Shown: positions 15,531-18,155 of the stretch, piece after piece | How the letters are laid out: the number at the start of each line of letters is the position of its first letter | Numbering within the stretch: position 1 is the first letter of the stretch | From: CAYNNP01 sp964398215 | GTDB taxonomy: Bacteria; Planctomycetota; Planctomycetia; Pirellulales; Pirellulaceae | Length of the DNA stretch: 18,155 bases | Assembly: GCA_964398215.1 (NCBI GenBank) | Contig: CAYNNP010000133.1 | Coordinates: forward strand, 1-18,155 | Direction: 5' to 3' | The notes under the pieces: generated by a model | Databases searched by the model: none | What the model saw: the letters and a program-made list of their open reading frames with translations, nothing else | What the model was told of the DNA's origin: nothing | Translations under genes and position numbers: made by a program

Positions 15531-18008
15531 ATGAATAAAAAACAAATTGCATCAAAATTCATCTGGTGTGCGATCATCGCGCACTCGTTGAATCACGGGT
15601 TTGCGGTAGCGCAGGATGTCAGTGAACCATTCAAGCGACTAGACCGCAACAAAGACGGCCAGCTTACCAAAGACGAATTCTCTGGCCGCCTTTTCGATCA
15701 AATCGATACCAACAAAGATGGCGTGATCAGCGCCAAGGAAGACCAAGCGTTTTCAAAACGTACTGCTCGCCGCAATCAGTCAACACGCCTTCCTGAATCC
15801 ATTAACGCCAAGCTCGATATTCCTTACGCGGGAACGGATAACCCACGACAGCGGATCGACCTTTACCTCCCCAAGAAACGCAGTAGCGACAGACCTCTGC
15901 CTGTGGTGGTTTTTGTTCATGGCGGTGGATGGCGAGCCGGCGACAAACGCGGCGGCTGGCGAACGGTTGCTCCGTTGGTTGAATCCGGCGACTTCATCGG
16001 CGCTTCGGTGGGGTATCGGCTGACTGACGAAGCCATTTGGCCTGCTCAAATTCATGACTGCAAGGCTGCAATCCGATGGTTGAAGGCGAATGCGCAGAAG
16101 TACAATCTTGATCCCGAAAAGATCGGCGTTACGGGGACCTCCGCTGGAGGGCATCTTGTTGCCATGCTTGGAACGAGTGGTGATGTGCCTGAACTGGAAG
16201 GCAAGCTGGGCGATCACTTGAAAGAAAGCAGCCGAGTCCATTGTGTTGTGGATCAATTCGGACCGACGGACTTGTTGGCCATGGGCGGTTTTCATAACAA
16301 CGCCGACTCTCCGGAATCAAAACTGATCGGCGGGGCCATTCAGGAGAACAAGGAAGCCACACGCAAAGCGTCACCAACGAGCTACGTTTCCAAGGATGAC
16401 CCGCCGTGCCTGTTCATTCACGGCACAAAGGATCCGCTTGTACCGTTCAGCCAGTCTGAATTGTTGCACGCCGCATTCAGGAAAGCCGGTGTTGATTCTG
16501 TTTTGGTCGCGGTCGAAGGAGGCAAACATGGAAACTTTGGTGGCAATGAAGTTGCGAAACGATTGAGACAGTTTTTTGACAAGCATTTGCGTGGCCAGGA
16601 AATCTCGATTTCAAATCAGCCAATCAAGCTTGTAGCGGATCAAGCGAAACCGGAGTCGAGCAAGCTCTTTGATATGGCCGCCATTCGCGATCCCAGCACC
16701 TTGGAAGTACAAGTGCTCCAGGACTGGCACGTTGTGGAAGGCGTGATTGCCACGCGTCAGAAACTTGTCACGATCAATGTTGGTGAAATGTGGCCCGGTC
16801 AGAACTACCGCGTACCGGTTCGCATGGTCGTGCCCGCCAACCGCAAGGCAAAGGGCTTTCATCTCACTGGCGGAAGCACACCAACGCGTTTGAAGCGAGA
16901 CACAAAGCCCAATCCGTTAGAGCGAGAGTTACTCAGTGGCGGTGTTGGTCTGGTAACCACCGTGGTTCAGGAACCAGGAAGCTACGGCGAAAGAGAAATG
17001 GCGAAAGCCTCGGAGCAACGTTTTGCGGAAACTCTGAACCCGCGATTTAAGATTCAGTACTGGGCATGGCCAGCAGTGTTGATGCGAGCGATCACAACAG
17101 CTTATGCTCAGACGGATCATTTCGAGGCAGGCAAAGTTGCCGCGAGCGGCGGATCAAAAAACGGTGCTTCACCATCGATGGCGATTCTGCATGATCAGCG
17201 AATGACGGCCGTTCACGCCACGGTGTCACCGATTTGGGATTCACCATTAAGGCTTTGCGATCGCGCCGCCTGGGATGAATTGGAATCACAGCCCGGGCGC
17301 CGTGGCGGGTTTTCGGGCGGACACTACGGTCCCAGTTTCAACCGTGCCGCGCTCGCTGCAGGGCACACCTGGAGCGACCTACAAAAGTTCACTCGCGACA
17401 TTTCCGAGGACGTTTTCATTTCCCGCAACCTGAAACAGCTTCGTCGACGTGGTGTCGAGATGCTTTTCCATCCTGGCACGCACGACATGGTCGCGTTTGA
17501 CATCGCCTGGGGCGGATCCCATCATCCTGACATCCCAATCTATCTGGGTGCCAACACCGGACATGGAAAGAAAGGGCATCCCGGGTTAGAGCGCGATCAG
17601 CAAAACAAAGCGGCCTTTCTGTTGCGACATTTCTTTCCTGATCAAGTAAGCGGCGAACTACTTTCAACACCGACCGTTGAATACGAATTGGTGGACGATA
17701 AAACAGTCATCGAAGTCGTCGTCCGATTTCCAGCCGGTTCGGGTGAGGAGAGTGGCCGCATCTGGTGGATGTTCGATCGCGCCCCAGACGGCAGCCCAGA
17801 ATACTTAAGCAAGCTGATTCCCGACGACAACTTTGTCAAAATGCATCACGACCACAGGCGCGGCGTTTGGGTCGCCGAAATCGAACTTGATCAGCAAGCC
17901 AATCGCATCGATTTCTTTTGCAACCACGGCAAGACCATCCGCCACAAGGCAAAAGAATACCGAACCTATCTATCCAGCCCCTACACACGTGTTGAACTAC
18001 GGAAATAG
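15531..18008 (+). CDS. Secreted EF-hand protein with esterase domain and second hydrolase-like domain
   Basis: The protein has 825 residues from the ATG at 15531; a TTG five codons upstream is unlikely. A signal peptide covers ~1-28 (likely cleavage after AVAQ or nearby). Two EF-hands follow with canonical calcium ligands: Asp38-Asn40-Asp42-Gln44-Glu49 and Asp59-Asn61-Asp63-Glu70. Residues ~95-355 form an alpha/beta hydrolase of the carboxylesterase/BD-FAE type: HGGGW oxyanion motif (130-134), GTSAG nucleophile Ser204, Asp301 in HGTKDPL, and His333 in GGKHGNF. Residues ~380-825 form a second domain with GGSKNG (Ser542) in a nucleophile-elbow-like place and GTHDMVAFD near 649-657, recalling PhoPQ-activated or cocaine-esterase-like hydrolases. 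Both could act on acylated or methylated polysaccharides outside the cell. The esterase domain is firm; the second domain's activity is not. Domain fusion rather than frameshift joins them, since the frame is open throughout. Confidence 0.9.
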   Translation: MNKKQIASKFIWCAIIAHSLNHGFAVAQDVSEPFKRLDRNKDGQLTKDEFSGRLFDQIDTNKDGVISAKEDQAFSKRTARRNQSTRLPESINAKLDIPYAGTDNPRQRIDLYLPKKRSSDRPLPVVVFVHGGGWRAGDKRGGWRTVAPLVESGDFIGASVGYRLTDEAIWPAQIHDCKAAIRWLKANAQKYNLDPEKIGVTGTSAGGHLVAMLGTSGDVPELEGKLGDHLKESSRVHCVVDQFGPTDLLAMGGFHNNADSPESKLIGGAIQENKEATRKASPTSYVSKDDPPCLFIHGTKDPLVPFSQSELLHAAFRKAGVDSVLVAVEGGKHGNFGGNEVAKRLRQFFDKHLRGQEISISNQPIKLVADQAKPESSKLFDMAAIRDPSTLEVQVLQDWHVVEGVIATRQKLVTINVGEMWPGQNYRVPVRMVVPANRKAKGFHLTGGSTPTRLKRDTKPNPLERELLSGGVGLVTTVVQEPGSYGEREMAKASEQRFAETLNPRFKIQYWAWPAVLMRAITTAYAQTDHFEAGKVAASGGSKNGASPSMAILHDQRMTAVHATVSPIWDSPLRLCDRAAWDELESQPGRRGGFSGGHYGPSFNRAALAAGHTWSDLQKFTRDISEDVFISRNLKQLRRRGVEMLFHPGTHDMVAFDIAWGGSHHPDIPIYLGANTGHGKKGHPGLERDQQNKAAFLLRHFFPDQVSGELLSTPTVEYELVDDKTVIEVVVRFPAGSGEESGRIWWMFDRAPDGSPEYLSKLIPDDNFVKMHHDHRRGVWVAEIELDQQANRIDFFCNHGKTIRHKAKEYRTYLSSPYTRVELRK

Positions 18009-18039
18009 TCAAAAGCAATCAACACTTCGCGCGAGGTCG

Positions 18040-18107
18040 AATTCAGTAGGCAGAGGAATGGGGACAAAGGAATTCAGTGATTAGCCTTACAGTTCTATTC
18101 CTTTGCC
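18040..18107. repeat. Short inverted and direct repeats downstream of esterase gene
   Basis: GGCAGAGGAAT (18049-18059) and the reverse complement of 18097-18107 (GGCAAAGGAAT) agree at 10 of 11 positions. A 9-base direct repeat, GAATTCAGT, occurs at 18040-18048 and 18070-18078, and a further CAAAGGAAT lies at 18065-18073. The arrangement starts 31 bases after the stop codon at 18008. It looks like a dispersed intergenic repeat with possible terminator function. The rest of 18009-18155 shows no gene. Confidence 0.5.
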
Positions 18108-18155
18108 AGAACTCTTGTTTAACCGGTAGCCACCGATCCCAAAACGCATGCGTCC

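Noticed and set aside
1..18155. CRISPR arrays, tRNA or rRNA genes, transposases, phage genes
   Set aside because: No regularly spaced repeats, cloverleaf-like sequence, rRNA motifs or recombinase domains were seen on either strand by reading. Short ncRNAs cannot be excluded without a covariance search.

Overview
The window looks like a chromosomal segment from a marine planctomycete of the Rhodopirellula/Pirellulaceae type. The evidence is a Ser/Thr receptor kinase with a DWG motif, a secreted TPR-thioredoxin protein, an EF-hand/esterase fusion, a secreted glycoside hydrolase next to a DUF6786-like protein, few Shine-Dalgarno sequences, and short GC-rich dyad elements between genes. The organism assignment is inference from style and gene families; there is no rRNA or tRNA gene here. 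No insertion sequence, phage gene or CRISPR array was seen.

Layout. Positions 1-107 hold hairpin-forming repeat-like sequence. A large secreted TPR protein with a C-terminal thioredoxin-like domain follows (108-2477, minus). Next come a possible small ORF of 89 codons (2628-2894, plus), bounded by a short inverted repeat, and a single-span membrane protein (2902-3615, minus). A 505-base intergenic region separates that protein from a divergent transmembrane Ser/Thr kinase with an external sensor domain (4121-6460, plus). The kinase converges on a two-gene unit of secreted proteins, a DUF6786-like protein and a GH117/GH43-like beta-propeller glycosidase (6651-8871, minus). A long inverted repeat lies at the point of convergence.

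The most interesting part is a four-gene minus-strand cluster at 15210-9083, in the order ovoA, ATP-grasp ligase, MATE transporter, PLP-dependent C-S lyase. The first gene is a clear OvoA: a DinB-like iron-binding domain, a formylglycine-generating-enzyme-like domain and a C-terminal SAM methyltransferase. It joins cysteine and histidine oxidatively to give 5-histidylcysteine sulfoxide and later N-methylates the mercaptohistidine product. The last gene is a PatB/MalY-type lyase, the expected OvoB, which releases 5-mercaptohistidine. Between them are an ATP-grasp enzyme three bases after ovoA and a MATE antiporter. Neither belongs to the known minimal ovothiol pathway. Together they suggest that ovothiol or its precursor is conjugated to another carboxylate or amine, much as the ATP-grasp enzyme carnosine synthase joins beta-alanine to histidine, and then exported. 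This is the best candidate for an undescribed system in the window.

A 320-base divergent region (15211-15530) separates ovoA from a large secreted protein (15531-18008, plus). That protein combines a signal peptide, two EF-hands, a complete alpha/beta-hydrolase esterase domain and a second hydrolase-like domain. The window ends in noncoding sequence with another short inverted repeat.
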